Assembly: GCA_002104905.1 (NCBI GenBank)
Contig: MCFE01000653.1
Span: 1 to 49,607, forward strand
Length of the DNA: 49,607 nt
Direction: 5' to 3'
Origin: Basidiobolus meristosporus CBS 931.73
Lineage: Eukaryota > Basidiobolomycota > Basidiobolomycetes > Basidiobolales > Basidiobolaceae
Shown one piece after another: positions 21,970 to 32,317 of the stretch. The position numbers and the translations under genes were made by a program. The stretch's first letter is position 1; each line of letters starts with the position of its first letter. The notes beneath the pieces were generated by a model. It had not been told where the DNA came from, did no database searches, and worked only from the letters and a program-made list of their open reading frames with translations.

Positions 21970-22229
21970 ATAGACCTAAATCTGCAAAAGCTTACTTAGC
22001 CACATTGCTTCTTTTGTAGTTTCACAGGCTGCCATAAACTCTGCCTCTGTGGTGCAAAGTGCAACAGTTGGTTGCCTTCTTGAATTCCATGAAGTTGCTC
22101 CTTCACAGTAAAGAAAGGTGTATCCTGTAGTAGATCTTGTGTCATCCAAAGTTTGTCCCCAATCAGCATCAGAGTATCCCACAAGATCCTGTTCTGAATC
22201 CATATAAGTGTATCTAAAGTAAATATCAG

Positions 22230-22604
22230 TGTGAGTACTAAATGTAGTACCCACTGTTTGCCCAAGAGTTCTCCCCAGAGTCCTACCAAAGTCCCCCAGT
22301 ATCCTCCCTATGATTTCCCCACATGCCCTCCCTCCTATCCCTGCCCTTATCTAGTTAGAACACTTACCATAAGAGGAAGGTGTTCACACCCCTATTTTAA
22401 CATATTGTCTATTATCTAAGGCCCCCCAAGTGATATATATACCTATCCAATTGAACCAAGTAAAAGGACAAGAGGATTTGGACGGAATAAACACAAGTCC
22501 TTACTACCTTGCTACCATCTATTGGTAGCTATTCTGAACCAAGTGGTACTGACTGGACCTACAAGCTCTCCCACTCACAAAATACAGTCAGTTATAACCC
22601 ACAA
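22230..22604. repeat. Solo LTR-Y, 375 bp
   Basis: TGTGAGTACTAAATG...TTATAACCCACA is bounded by ATCAG (22225-22229) and ATCAA (22605-22609), a one-mismatch 5-bp duplication. It interrupts copia RNase H; removing it restores copia alignment. It contains a C-rich tract (CCCTCCCTCCTATCCCTGCCC) and TATATATACC. No other copy was seen in the window. Orientation not determined. Confidence 0.75.
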
Positions 22605-24678
22605 TCAACACCTCCTTTTAGGTATCTTAGAATATGCTTAACTGCTGCAATATGATCAGATCCCTAATTCTGATTTTGCTGACTGACAATTCCTCTGAAT
22701 ATGGGATATCTGGATGAGTTCCAAGCATGATATACATCAGACTGCCAACTGTAGATTGATGATGAAAGTCAGGGATCTTAAATGGCAATAAGCTCTCTAG
22801 ATTTGGTTGAGTTTTGACCAAGTTAAGGTTTGTCTCCATTGGGGCAGCTTTGTACCCTCATTACTGTAGTATTTTGGGCTGTTTCTGGTCCAGTTGGATC
22901 TCCATGCATTTGATACCAGAATCATCACTTCTGGGTCCTCTGCAGTAAAAAATTCTCATTGTTTTGCTTGGATATAATGCTAACAACTGGTGGGCTTGAG
23001 ATCAGATTTTATCTTCATCTAATGTCTTTTTATGTGAGAATTTTGAATATACATCAAATATCATATCCGTGGACTTGATTAGCTTCCTTGCTTTGGTATT
23101 GTAGAGTCTGTCTGCTGTACTCTCATTGCAGTAGCCCAAAAATATGCATTTTACACTTTTGGCTCAGATTTTGACTGACTTCCAGGCAGTTTCTTGGCAT
23201 ATGCTGTACATGCTGGTATCCTTGGATGTTCTGCATGAGGTCTTTATCCATACCATGCTTCAGATAGAATAGAATCACAAAGTGTTCTGCTATAACTCCT
23301 ATTTTTAAGGTACACAGCTGTGGCAACTGATTTTGCCCAAAATTCACAGGATAACATTGATCATGGATCATAGATCTTTCCATATCATTTATTGGCTTGT
23401 TTGCACATTCTGTCACTCCATATTGCTGTGGGAAGTATGGTACAGTAGTCTTTTGCTTTATCCCATGAATTTTCCTGAAGTGGAAGAGGAGTTTTGAGGT
23501 ATATTCTCCACCATTATGAGAGCATATTTTCTTGATTTTTTTGCCAATTTCTCTCTTCACAATAGCTTCAAGCTCCATGAGCATAGACAGGGCAACTTCC
23601 TTTCTCTCCATACTATATACCCACATGTATCTTGTGGAATCTTCAATAAAAGTGAATAAGTACTTCATCCTGCCTCAAGATAAATTTTGCAAGGTTTACT
23701 TGGATAGTTTCTTCTCCCACTGCATCAAGTGTTCTATTGTCACCCATGACAACCTTCTTGATTGGAATTTCTTGGTGTTGGGTAAAAAGTTCTTTTTGGT
23801 GTGTAAAATGTTGACATTCTCTAGAGTCAATGTACCACACCTGAGAATCCTTGTTTACGGCCATATTTAGTGCATATAAGAATAGTCAATCTTTAGTTGT
23901 TGCAGAATTTTCATATTCAGGCTTCTTTTGCTGATTATCTCTCTTTTTAAGTCACTGGTCTGATGTGCCCTTTCCTTTTGCAGTAGTTGCAAAACAGGTT
24001 GCTGTGTCTTATTAGGGTCTTGGGTACCTCCTTTTTTGGTTGTCTTTGCTTGTTAAAGTATTTTCTTCTTCCTTCTTTTTGGTGCTTGATTTTCTTAATT
24101 CTTCATTCAGGAGCCCTCCATACACATCATTTGAGGTCAAGTCTTTAGTTCTGGACTCCAAGGCTGATACAAGGCCCTGCCACTTGTCTGTCAGGCTATT
24201 CAAGATTGTAATTATCACATCCCCATCTGTAGTTGGTATGCCCACAGATTCCACCTTATCCACCAGCAGGGTATTTCTGTTGATCAGATATCTCATTTCT
24301 TCTCCTGGCTGCATCCTTGTAGTAAAATATTTCCGTTTTGGAAACATTTCCTTAGCAGCTGAACATGACGGCAGGTGTCAACCAATGCCTTTCAGGCATT
24401 CTTTGCTGTTTTTGCTCTTCAGCATTAAATTAGCAATTTGTTCTTAACATCAAGGCAAATGCAGTTGAAAGCACTTTGTTCATTCTTCTGGTACTTCAAG
24501 GCTTCCTCTCCCATGTCTTTAGGAGCTCATTTTTCTCCCAGGACAATATCCCAAAGGCCTCTTTCCTGTAGCAGTATCTTCATCTTCACCTTCCACACTT
24601 GGTAGTTCAATCCATCCACCTTTTTAGCAGGGGGATAAGCTCCAGTAATAGCTGTAGTAGATATTGCCAAGAGTGACA

Positions 24679-24695
24679 ACTTGGGGCTCATAACC
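24679..24695 (-). promoter_or_regulatory. Copia primer-binding site (half tRNA-iMet)
   Basis: On the minus strand it reads GGTTATGAGCCCCAAGT directly after the LTR end. It is complementary to the anticodon arm of an initiator tRNA-Met (anticodon CAU). The ATG inside is in frame with gag. Confidence 0.75.
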
Positions 24696-25042
24696 GGTTT
24701 CAGAGTCTTGGAGATGTTGGAAGTGATTGGGAGAACAAGTAGATTATGAGGTTTTCACTCAGTGAATTATTGAATGTAAAAGTAGTTTTATACTTTTGCA
24801 TTGTCTTGGCATTACAAATATGTAGAATAGGTTAAGTAAGGTCTCAAGGGCATGTGTGCAAAGTTTGGGGCTGTATGGACAACTTTGCAAATTATCATGC
24901 TCTGGGCACCTGGTATGTTGGTGAAAATATTCCAAGTGAATCTCAACAAGGAATTTGGTCAGTATTCCCAAGGATTGCAATGTAGTGTTCCAAGTGAATA
25001 AATTAGGTGTATATTTAGATGGAATTGCAAATTTTTACAACA
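24696..25042 (-). repeat. 5' LTR of the minus-strand copia
   Basis: 347 bp on the minus strand, adjacent to the PBS at 24695. Its outer end reads TTTTTACAACA at 25032-25042. Confidence 0.8.
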
Positions 25043-25289
25043 TAAATGACTTCTTGTAGCTTCTTGACATTTGGTCTACTCCTCATCATTGTGATAAATA
25101 ACTTTGCAGATCTTCAATGACTTCTGACGCAAAGGCTTGTTTGCAAGTACCACACTCTGCTGCCCATGCTGTCAGAGGCTTTTTTGCGCACCTTATTTTT
25201 GAGCACTGTTGTTGTGGTGCAAGGACTGTCTGCAATTCTTCTGCTATTACATTTGTTAATGACTAAATATTTGGCAAAGATTCACACAA
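25043..25289 (-). pseudogene. Zinc-finger-like gene remnant, upstream part
   Basis: The minus strand reads CSKIRCAKKPLTAWAAEC, then GTCKQAFASEVIEDLQSYL before two stops. Paired cysteines suggest a metal-binding segment. It keeps CpG sites (GCGCAAAAAAG, TGACGC in reverse), unlike the copia sequences on either side, so it is the target sequence rather than part of the repeats. It continues into 20624-20247 across the copia. Function unknown. Confidence 0.4.
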
Positions 25290-25348
25290 AATGGACTATA
25301 TAGTTAAGTTAGGTAGATATTTAGGTGGAATTACAAGTTTTGACAACA

Positions 25349-28300
25349 CCCCTGCTCAACTATATGCTCATACTGGCTAGTCCTAACTATGACTCAAGAT
25401 ATTAAAGTTTGTCTCTAGCTGATGGTTTGATAAGTTTGTTTATAATCATTTCATCTGTAGGACAGTAAACTAAGTTAACTAAGATATTCTTAGTAGCTTT
25501 GTATATGAAATGATTTCCAATATTTATGTGCATAGTTCTAGCCTGAAATGTTATATTTCTGCATAATTGTGTACATCCTTGATTATATTGATAATAATTG
25601 ATGGGCACTTTTTGCCTTGAGCCTTAGTCTTTAAGAAGCTTTCCTAACCACATTGCTTCTTTTGTAACTTCACAGGCTATCACATATTCTGCCTTTGTGG
25701 TGAAAAGTGCTACAATTGGTTGCTTTCTTGAATACCATGTAACTGCTCCTTTACAGGAGGAAAAGGAGCATCCTACAGTGAATCTTCTGTCTTCTAAATT
25801 TTATCCCCAAACAGCATCAGAGTATCACACAAGGTCCTGGTATGAGATCTTGAAGGTGGACCTTGGGCAGATAGCAGCAGCTTCTTTGTGGTATCTAAAG
25901 ATCTGTTTAACTGCTGCAATAGGATCAGATCCATAGTTCTGCTTGTGCTGGCTAACAACTCCCACTGAATATCTGATTGCTGGACATGATCCAAGAATGA
26001 TATACATCAGACTGCCAACCATTTACTGGTGCTAGAATTTTGGACTTTCAGATGACACCAAGCTCCCTTAATTTGTTTGAGTTTTGACTAAGTTTAGGTT
26101 TGTCTCCATTGGGGTAGCTGTCTACTTACAGTCTTCCATATAGCACTTCTTTGATATATCTTGAGCATACTTGGACTGGCTTGAGATGATTGTCTGGGTG
26201 CTTCAGTCTATGGAGTACATTATACCTAAGTAGTATCAGAGATCTCCTGGATTGCACATCTTGAACTCCTCAGATAGGCTAGGCTCAGTGTCTTCCTAGG
26301 CTTATTGATTATTGGTGGCTACAATAAAATCATCTGCATATTGAGCTTATAGAATGTTTTTTGCTCTATTGGCCTTATAGTGAATAATAAAGTCAGCAGT
26401 ACTCTTCTGGATACTCAATAGTTCCAATTAAGAGCTTATCTTAGAACTCTAGGCTTTTAGTTATTTTTTAAGATCATATAGATATTTTTTAAGTTTGCAG
26501 ACCTAGAAGGGGCTAACTTTGTCAAAAAACCTGTCAGGTTAGTCCATGTACACATCCTCATTAAGTTCTATATACACCATACCTATATTTGGCTGCATTG
26601 ACCAATAATAATCTGATGGGGCTAAACTTGGCTACTGGTGCAATTGTTTTGGTAAACTCTAGTCCCTCTGTTAGTGTTTATACTTTGGCCACAGGTCTCA
26701 CTTTGTATCTTTCAAATGTACCATTAGCCTTATGCTCTAACTAGAAGACCTATCTTGATCCAATTTACATGTGGGAGATTGGTATTTCAACCAAGTCCCA
26801 AGTTGGATTTTCCATCAGGGCCTGATATTCCTCAGTCATTGCAGATGTCCAAAACTTTGGCTGAGAGCTATTTGGGGTCTTTTACAAAACTTTGTCTGAG
26901 GGCTGCTTAGGGCCTCTTTTACAGTCTTGAACTCATGAATATGGACTGAATGTGCAAGGGTTAGGTTGTGCCCTCATTGATAAATTATTTGGGCTATTAC
27001 TAGTCTAAGAGGATCTAGCACCTTGTGATACTACAATGATCATATCTGGATTATTCCTGGGCACTGATTCAGGCTGAGCCACAGATGCAGAGTACTATGG
27101 ATTGAAAAGATATTTGTTGCTTTGCTTTGATCCTATCATAACTGTTGTTGGTCTTGAGACCAGATTTATGTCATCATCTGATATCATTTCTTGTGAAAAT
27201 TTGTGCTCATACCATGCCCAAGGTGTTAAAGAATTGCATAAAATTCTGCTATTAATCGTACTCTTAGATATATAGCTGTAGCAAATGATTCCGCAAGAAT
27301 CATACGGTAATTTTTGATCAAGGAGCATACATCTTGTCATATCAATTTTTGGTTTGTTTGCATGTACTGGCACTCCATATTGCTGAAAGGAGTATGGTAT
27401 AGTACTTTCATACATTATCCCATGACCTATGCAGTAGTGGATGAAGAACTTGGAGGCATTTTTTTTGCCATAGTCAGTGCATATTTTCTTTATTTTTTCA
27501 CAAGAGTTTTTCTCCACCGTGGTTTTTAGCTCCCTTATCTTTGAGAGGTGTTCTTTGTTTCATTCCCTAAAGTAAACCCACATGTATTTGTATAATCATC
27601 AATCAAAGTGTTCAAATACTTCATTCATATATCTATATTTTGCATTGGTCTACAAAGATTTGAGTCAATTAGATCTAATGTTTTCTTACTTTTGATAAGG
27701 CAGAGCTCTTGAGTAGTTGTCTGGCTTGTTTTTGAATATGCAGGCTTCAAAGTACTCCAAACCTGCTGGGGTATCAGCTTTTACTCCAGACACTAGCTGA
27801 TCTTTCATATTTTGCACAAATAATTCAAGTTGATATATCCAAATATCCTATGCCATAACATTGGCATTTCTGCATTTGAGTAACTTATATTGCCTTCCAT
27901 ATAGGATAGAAATAAGTCAACATTTGATGATTTTGATACCTGATACCCCAAGTAATATGGGCACCTTTTCAAATTGTGGTTGTACATCCTGAATTGTCAA
28001 GACTGAAATAAATACTTCTGCTGTAGCCTTACTAACTGTGAGTAGGTTCATGGCTATTTCTGGTACATTAAGTACATCTCTGAATGTAAGTATATGGCTC
28101 CCTTCTCTACTTCTGGGACTCACTTGAATAGTTCCTTCTCCAACTACATTCAGTGCCCTTTTGCCATACATGGAAACCTTGTTATTAGAATTTTTGGAAT
28201 TGGGTAAAAAGTTCTTTTTGGTATGTTAATGTTTAAGATGCTCACAAGTAAATGCACCATATCTGAGAATTCTTTTTTGGGGTCATAATCAGTACAAGTA

Positions 28301-28466
28301 TCAGTAGTCTATCTTCAGTTGTTGCAGCTTATCCATATTTAGGCTTTATTTGCTGCATAACTCTCTTTCTCAGGCACCAGTCTGATATTTGACCTTACCA
28401 TTTGCAGTAGTTGCAAAATAGGTTGCTGTTGCTTTCAGAGGTCCTGGGTACCTCCTTTGATGACAA
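25349..28466 (-). pseudogene. Copia pol remnant
   Basis: On the minus strand the order is: Gag zinc knuckle end (28440-28380; C-x2-C-x4-Q-x4-C in a single frame, His changed to Gln), protease (about 28270-28150), pre-integrase and integrase (27990-27100). After that come RT (26900-26040, catalytic YADDFIVA) and RNase H (25990-25620), with a C-terminal region to 25400. Stops and indels are frequent; the longest open block is 140 codons in integrase (27517-27095). It is useful as a comparison copy because its zinc-knuckle frame is not shifted and its integrase codon matching the copia-1 TGA is AGA. Confidence 0.75.
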
Positions 28467-29270
28467 TGTGGTAGGGTATACATACTTCCCACAGACAAGT
28501 TTATTCATATAGTCATTATGATATACTTATCCATATTTTATATTATCAGTATTATCCCATTCTTCTTTTGCCCATATTATCAGTATTATCCCCATATAAT
28601 GTTTACCCTGATTAGTTATTAGCATTGGTTATTCCAGATGTTATTCAGCTTTGTGATCAGTGGATGTATCTATATAAGGCAAGTACCCGCGTCAGTACCT
28701 GTGACACATGACCTAGGTTTGTGTTACCATCCCTACCAATTCAATACCATATATGGTATTTCTATGTTGCACAGGTTTCAGACTACTGATTCCTGATTGG
28801 TTGAGAGTGCTGTGCCTATTAGATCCTTCCAGGACATTCTTGGCATATTTTTAGCTCATAGTGATGTCATCAAGAATTCCACTGATACCTAGAATCTTCT
28901 AGAACCTTGTCATTAGTAATCACTTGGCAATCAGGAAAAGTATTTAAGGGAAAGCAATCCCTCATCAATAAATCATCCCTTCTATTAGTAACACTTCTCC
29001 CATATTGATTAGCAGTTGATCACTGCACCTGCCTTCAACAGTACATCTCAGACCTGCCATCAAGGAGCTTTTCAAGGTAGTGCACAAGACACACAGAGGC
29101 CTTTGGAGACACTTGGTGCACCTAGGAAGCTAGAGAAGCAGGAGCTTTTACCATAGAGACATACTGACAAAGACACCAGCAGTTTAGACCCAGAGGTTAT
29201 TGCACCCATCAGACACCTCACACACCTTGAGTTGTGTAGCTTCTCCCAGGAGTACCTCTACACCACCACA
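28467..29270 (+). repeat. Solo LTR-X, copy X3
   Basis: 804 bp, TGTGGTAGGGTA...CACCACCACA, with perfect 4-bp flanks ACAA (28463-28466, 29271-29274). It is shorter than X2 and X4 by an internal or 5' deletion. Joining the flanks restores the gag sequence GGTACCTCCTTTGATGACAATG (reverse strand), as at 32951-32985. Confidence 0.85.
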
Positions 29271-29274
29271 ACAA

Positions 29275-29769
29275 TGATTGCTTATTAGAGCATTCCTTTC
29301 TTCCATCTTATTGACACTTGATTTTCTTTATTCTCTCTTAAAGAGCCTTTTATATATGAAATTTAAGGTCAGATCTTCAGTTCTGGACTACAGCAATGAT
29401 ACAAGGCCATTAAGCTTGTCTGTCTTACTATTAAGGAGGGTGACTATCACATCTTCATCATTGGCTAGAATGCCCACAAATTCCATTTCATCAGCCAGCA
29501 GGTCTATTGTGTTAATTAGAATGTCATTTCATCTCCTTGTGGCATCTTTGTTACAAAGAGTTCTTGTCTAAGAAGCATTTTGGTTGCAGCTCAGCATGAC
29601 TGGTAGGTGACTTCTAGTTCCTTCCCAACATTTCATACATTTTTGCTCTTGAGCATTGGATAAGCAATTTGTCTTTAACATCAAGACAAATGCAGTTAGA
29701 GGTACTTTTTCTTTCTTCTGGTACTCTAAGACATCCTCCCTTATGTTCCCAGAAGGGTATTCTCATCTC
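29275..29769 (-). pseudogene. Copia gag fragment
   Basis: Minus-strand UBN2-type Gag: EDVLEYQKKEK, then the segment equivalent to LADEMEFVGI and SRTEDLTLNF, ending near SVNKMEERNALISN at the LTR-X insertion. Truncated at the N-terminus by the following LTR. Confidence 0.7.
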
Positions 29770-30137
29770 ATTGGAAATATTTGCTTATTTGGCACTATTC
29801 AACAGCTAAAATATACTCAACAGCTCTGGGCTAGCCCTAGTCACTCCAGGACAAATTCACAGCCCTAGCTTTGCCACTTTCTTTCACATCTATAAACCTA
29901 TAATTACCCCCCTATAGTCAAGGTCAAAACAGCGCTTCTACCTACCATTGTGAACTAACTCAGAAGCTGTTACATAGTGCTCCTGAATGCTAAGAAACTC
30001 TGCTTACTCAGTGCTAGAGTTGTATCACTCTACAAAGGTATAAATACTGAGCTTCATGACAAATTAACAACAGTTCTACTATTATGCTTATTTCTAGATA
30101 AGTTCCATCTATCCAAAACACTTCTTAAATTGCAGCA
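29770..30137 (+). repeat. Copia-2-type 5' LTR
   Basis: It matches the solo LTR at 15848-16216 and ends AAATTGCAGCA before a PBS. It contains GGTATAAATACTGAGC (TATA box region near 30040). The start is approximate because the first bases have decayed. Confidence 0.7.
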
Positions 30138-30154
30138 GGTTATAAGCCCCAATG
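30138..30154 (+). promoter_or_regulatory. Copia-2 primer-binding site
   Basis: GGTTATAAGCCCCAATG; the consensus ATG complementary to the tRNA anticodon has become ATA here. Same half-tRNA-iMet type as copia-1. Confidence 0.65.
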
Positions 30155-30171
30155 GCCCTAATATAATCTAA

Positions 30172-30559
30172 GGATGACTTTTACCATAAACAGAACCTCT
30201 TCCCTGTAAAGGAGAAGTTTTATAGGAAGAACAACAGACTTTGGAGAACCCAAATGTCAATTCATCATGAGGAAAAACAACATTGAAATATAGTGACAGG
30301 AAAGATGTTGAACTCTAAGAAACTGCTGAAGAAGTTGGGAAGTTTCCAGATAAGGTAAGAAAGACCTTTAACTCCATACTTATCAATGTGCAAGATACCA
30401 TCACTGAACAAATTCATGCTTCTAATACTGCCACAGCAGCATAGGAATGCTTAGAAAAGATCTTCAGAGCAAAGTCAGTATCAAGCAAGCTTTATTAAAA
30501 AAAAAGTTCTTCAACATGAGGAAGAAGCCAGAGGATGTAATACTGCAACTCATTGATAG
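30172..30559 (+). pseudogene. Copia-2-type gag, N-terminal fragment
   Basis: This starts at ATGACTTTTACC (30172), homologous to 44344-44528. Frames read through indels give Gag-like text in the order W-x-x-Q-M, KDVE, then FNMRKKPEDV near 30520-30545. It is cut at 30560 by a gypsy LTR. Confidence 0.6.
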
Positions 30560-30863
30560 TGTTATGATTAGCTGCTTGAATCTTCAAGTTAGATATTGTT
30601 TTAGTCAAGCTAAGTAATTTTGTTTTTGTCTATCAGTATATCAGTGTTATCCATCAAATCAGTAGTATCAGTCAGCAAATGAATCAGAGCATATTTATCC
30701 ACCAGGTATAGGCTTATTGAGTAAGAATTGATTGGTTGATGATGATACATTTATATTATTCATAAGCCACAACCCACCTTAGGAAGCACAATAAGTCAGC
30801 AAATAATCTGGCAAAATGTATGTAAGGAGCTGCAGGAACCTCAATGAGAATTAGCTTACATTT
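30560..30863 (+). repeat. Gypsy LTR fragment (5' 304 bp)
   Basis: Begins TGTTATGATTAGCTGC and aligns with the full LTR at 30864-31234 but lacks the last ~65 bp; the next LTR starts immediately. Either a solo LTR hit by the following element or a deletion product. Confidence 0.7.
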
Positions 30864-31234
30864 TGTTATGATCTGCTGCTTGAATGTTTTAGTTAGATCA
30901 GTTTTTTTAGTAAAATGAATTAGTTATTTGTTTAGGTTATCAGTATATCAGTAATATCTATCAAATCAGTAACATTAGCCAGCAAATGAAGCAGCAGATC
31001 TTTATCAGACAGAAATAGATATATTAAGTACAATCTTATTGGGTGATAATGATGCAATTGAATGAGTCATCAGCCACAGCCTAAATTAGGAAATACAATT
31101 AGTCAGTAATTGATCTGGCAAAGTGTATATAAGGAGCTGCTGGAAACTCAATGAATATCAGTTCAAGTTTTAGTGAATACAATACTAGCTAAACTCCCTT
31201 TTCCTCTACAACTCTTATACCAAGACTTGTAACA
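30864..31234 (+). repeat. Gypsy 5' LTR
   Basis: 371 bp, TGTTATGATCTGCTGC...AAGACTTGTAACA. TATATAAGGAGC promoter-like motif at about 31125. No clear PBS follows because the leader is deleted. Confidence 0.8.
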
Positions 31235-31264
31235 CAACAATGCTTTATTCAATTTGGAAAGACC

Positions 31265-31950
31265 TCATGTCTGGATACAACCAGTTTAGGATGAAACCAG
31301 AAGACATCCTTAAGACAGCATTCAGGACAAGATATGGACATTCAAAGTACTTAGTCACAAGTTTTGGCCTTACCAACACCCCTGCAACATTTATTACCTT
31401 GATGCAAACTGTCTTCTAGGATTGCTTAGACAAGTTTGTGGTAATCTACCTAGATTACATATTGATATAAAGCAAGACAAAAGAGCAACACTTGGTGCGC
31501 ATTGAAAAGGTCTTGAAGAAGCTAAGTGCAAACAAGCTGTACAGCAAGTAAGCAGAATGTGAACTCTTGAAGGTACTTAGTATATACTTGGAAAACATAA
31601 TATCTAGCGCAGGAGTGGCCTTAGACCCACAGAAGGTTGAAGTCATCAAAAATCTGAAGCAGCCCAATAGCATATTGGAACTCCTATCATTCCTTGGAAT
31701 GGCTCCCTATCATAGGAGATTTGTCAAGTCCTTGGCAATGATTGCAGCCCCTTTAACTGATATTCTCAAGAAAGATAACATCATCAAGTGGGACATAGCC
31801 TGTGGGACTGCCTTTCAAATGCTTGAGAATGAACTAGCTCAGCTGCCAAGCTTAAGAATCCCAGACTTCAGAAAAAAATTTACTCTGTGCACAGATGCTT
31901 CAGACCATGCAGTTGGTGGAGTACAGAGCCAAGAACATTAGGGAAAGGAC
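31265..31950 (+). pseudogene. Gypsy reverse transcriptase and RNase H start
   Basis: Motifs in order are [29 protein letters not shown] (the catalytic YLDD with the second Asp changed to Tyr) and FLGMAPYHRRFV. Then come the RNase H start and LCTDASDHAVGG. A 124-codon open block covers 31567-31941. Stops lie at about 31417 and 31467. The reading continues after copia-1 at 36641. Confidence 0.8.
31946..31950 (+). repeat. Target duplication of copia-1 (left)
   Basis: AGGAC, repeated at 36636-36640. Confidence 0.9.
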
Positions 31951-32300
31951 TGTTGTAAAAATTTGTATTTTCCACTTAAATATTCACCTAACTTAGTCAC
32001 TTAGATCATTATCTTCAAATCCTAGAGAATACTGACCAAATTCCTTGTTGGGATTTACTTAGAATATTTTCACCAAAATACCAGGTACCCAGAACATGAA
32101 AATTCTCAAAGTTGTCCAAACAGCCCCAAACTTTGCACACATGTTCTTGGGACCTTCCTTAATCTATTCTACGTGTTTGTAATGCCAAGACCATGTAAAA
32201 GTATAAATACTACTTTTACATTCAATAAATCATTAAGTGAAAACCACATAATCTACTTGTTCTCCAAATCACTTCCAATATCTCCAAGACTCTTACAACA
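31951..32300 (+). repeat. Copia-1 5' LTR
   Basis: TGTTGTAAAAATTTG...CTCTTACAACA; short inverted ends TGTTGTAA/TTACAACA. TATAAATAC at 32202 (promoter-like) and AATAAA at 32224-32229 (polyadenylation-like) are close together, as usual for an LTR with R start near the TATA box. Confidence 0.95.
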
Positions 32301-32317
32301 GGTTATGAGCCCCAAGC
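32301..32317 (+). promoter_or_regulatory. Copia-1 primer-binding site; contains the first gag ATG
   Basis: GGTTATGAGCCCCAAGC immediately follows the LTR. Its complement, GCUUGGGGCUCAUAACC, fits the 5' half of an initiator tRNA-Met through the anticodon loop (CAU). This is the half-tRNA priming known for Drosophila copia. The ATG opposite the anticodon (32305) is in frame with gag. Confidence 0.8.

Larger units (their letters stand above)
20967..24690 (-). pseudogene. gag-pol remnant of the minus-strand copia
   Basis: Reading on the minus strand, Gag starts in the PBS (MSPKLSLLA, in frame at 24691) and continues with DGLNYQVWKVKMKILLQERGLW. A zinc knuckle lies at about 24010-23955; here the spacing after the His is two bases short, as in copia-1 at 33 kb. 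Protease is IDSRECQHFTHQ (Gly-Ala changed) at about 23840. Integrase has FTFIEDSTRYMWVY, CSHNGGEY and SMIHD (23668-23300). RNase H has SDADWG and TTEAEFMAA (22170-22010) and HIRHHF-like text near 21140. RT is missing. Dead copy. Confidence 0.8.
20625..25042 (-). mobile_element. Copia-1-type element, minus strand, RT deleted
   Basis: The 5' LTR is at 24696-25042, the PBS at 24679-24695, and the 3' LTR at 20625-20966. The interior has gag (24690-23880), protease (23865-23680), an integrase fragment (23668-23125) and RNase H (22855-20970). Two internal deletions are visible. One joins protease directly to integrase near 23682. The other removes the catalytic RT between about 22860 and 22840. A foldback element (21238-21969) and solo LTR-Y (22230-22604) are inserted in RNase H. 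Flanks TGAAA and TAAAT only partly match, so the TSD is decayed. Confidence 0.8.
25290..29769 (-). mobile_element. Decayed copia-1-type element, minus strand
   Basis: This is a minus-oriented copia missing its 5' LTR and leader. A partial 3' LTR (25290-25348, ending TTTTGACAACA) is followed by pol in reverse (25350-28466), then gag (29275-29769), with solo LTR-X copy X3 (28467-29270) inserted at the end of gag. The RT box reads YADD (near 26335). It is heavily mutated but nearly full in order, unlike the neighbour at 20625-25042. At 29770 a copia-2-type LTR starts. Confidence 0.75.

Noticed and set aside
23532-23870. 112-codon plus-strand frame
   Set aside because: Shadow of minus-strand copia protease and integrase.
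24040-24447. 135-codon plus-strand frame
   Set aside because: It is the reverse-strand shadow of copia gag on the minus strand.
20620-25047. Clean target duplication for the minus-strand copia
   Set aside because: Flanks TGAAA and TAAAT agree at only part of the positions; not claimed.
32301-32317. Possible remnant of a tRNA gene
   Set aside because: Only the complement of an anticodon arm is present and it sits exactly after an LTR; it is a primer-binding site.
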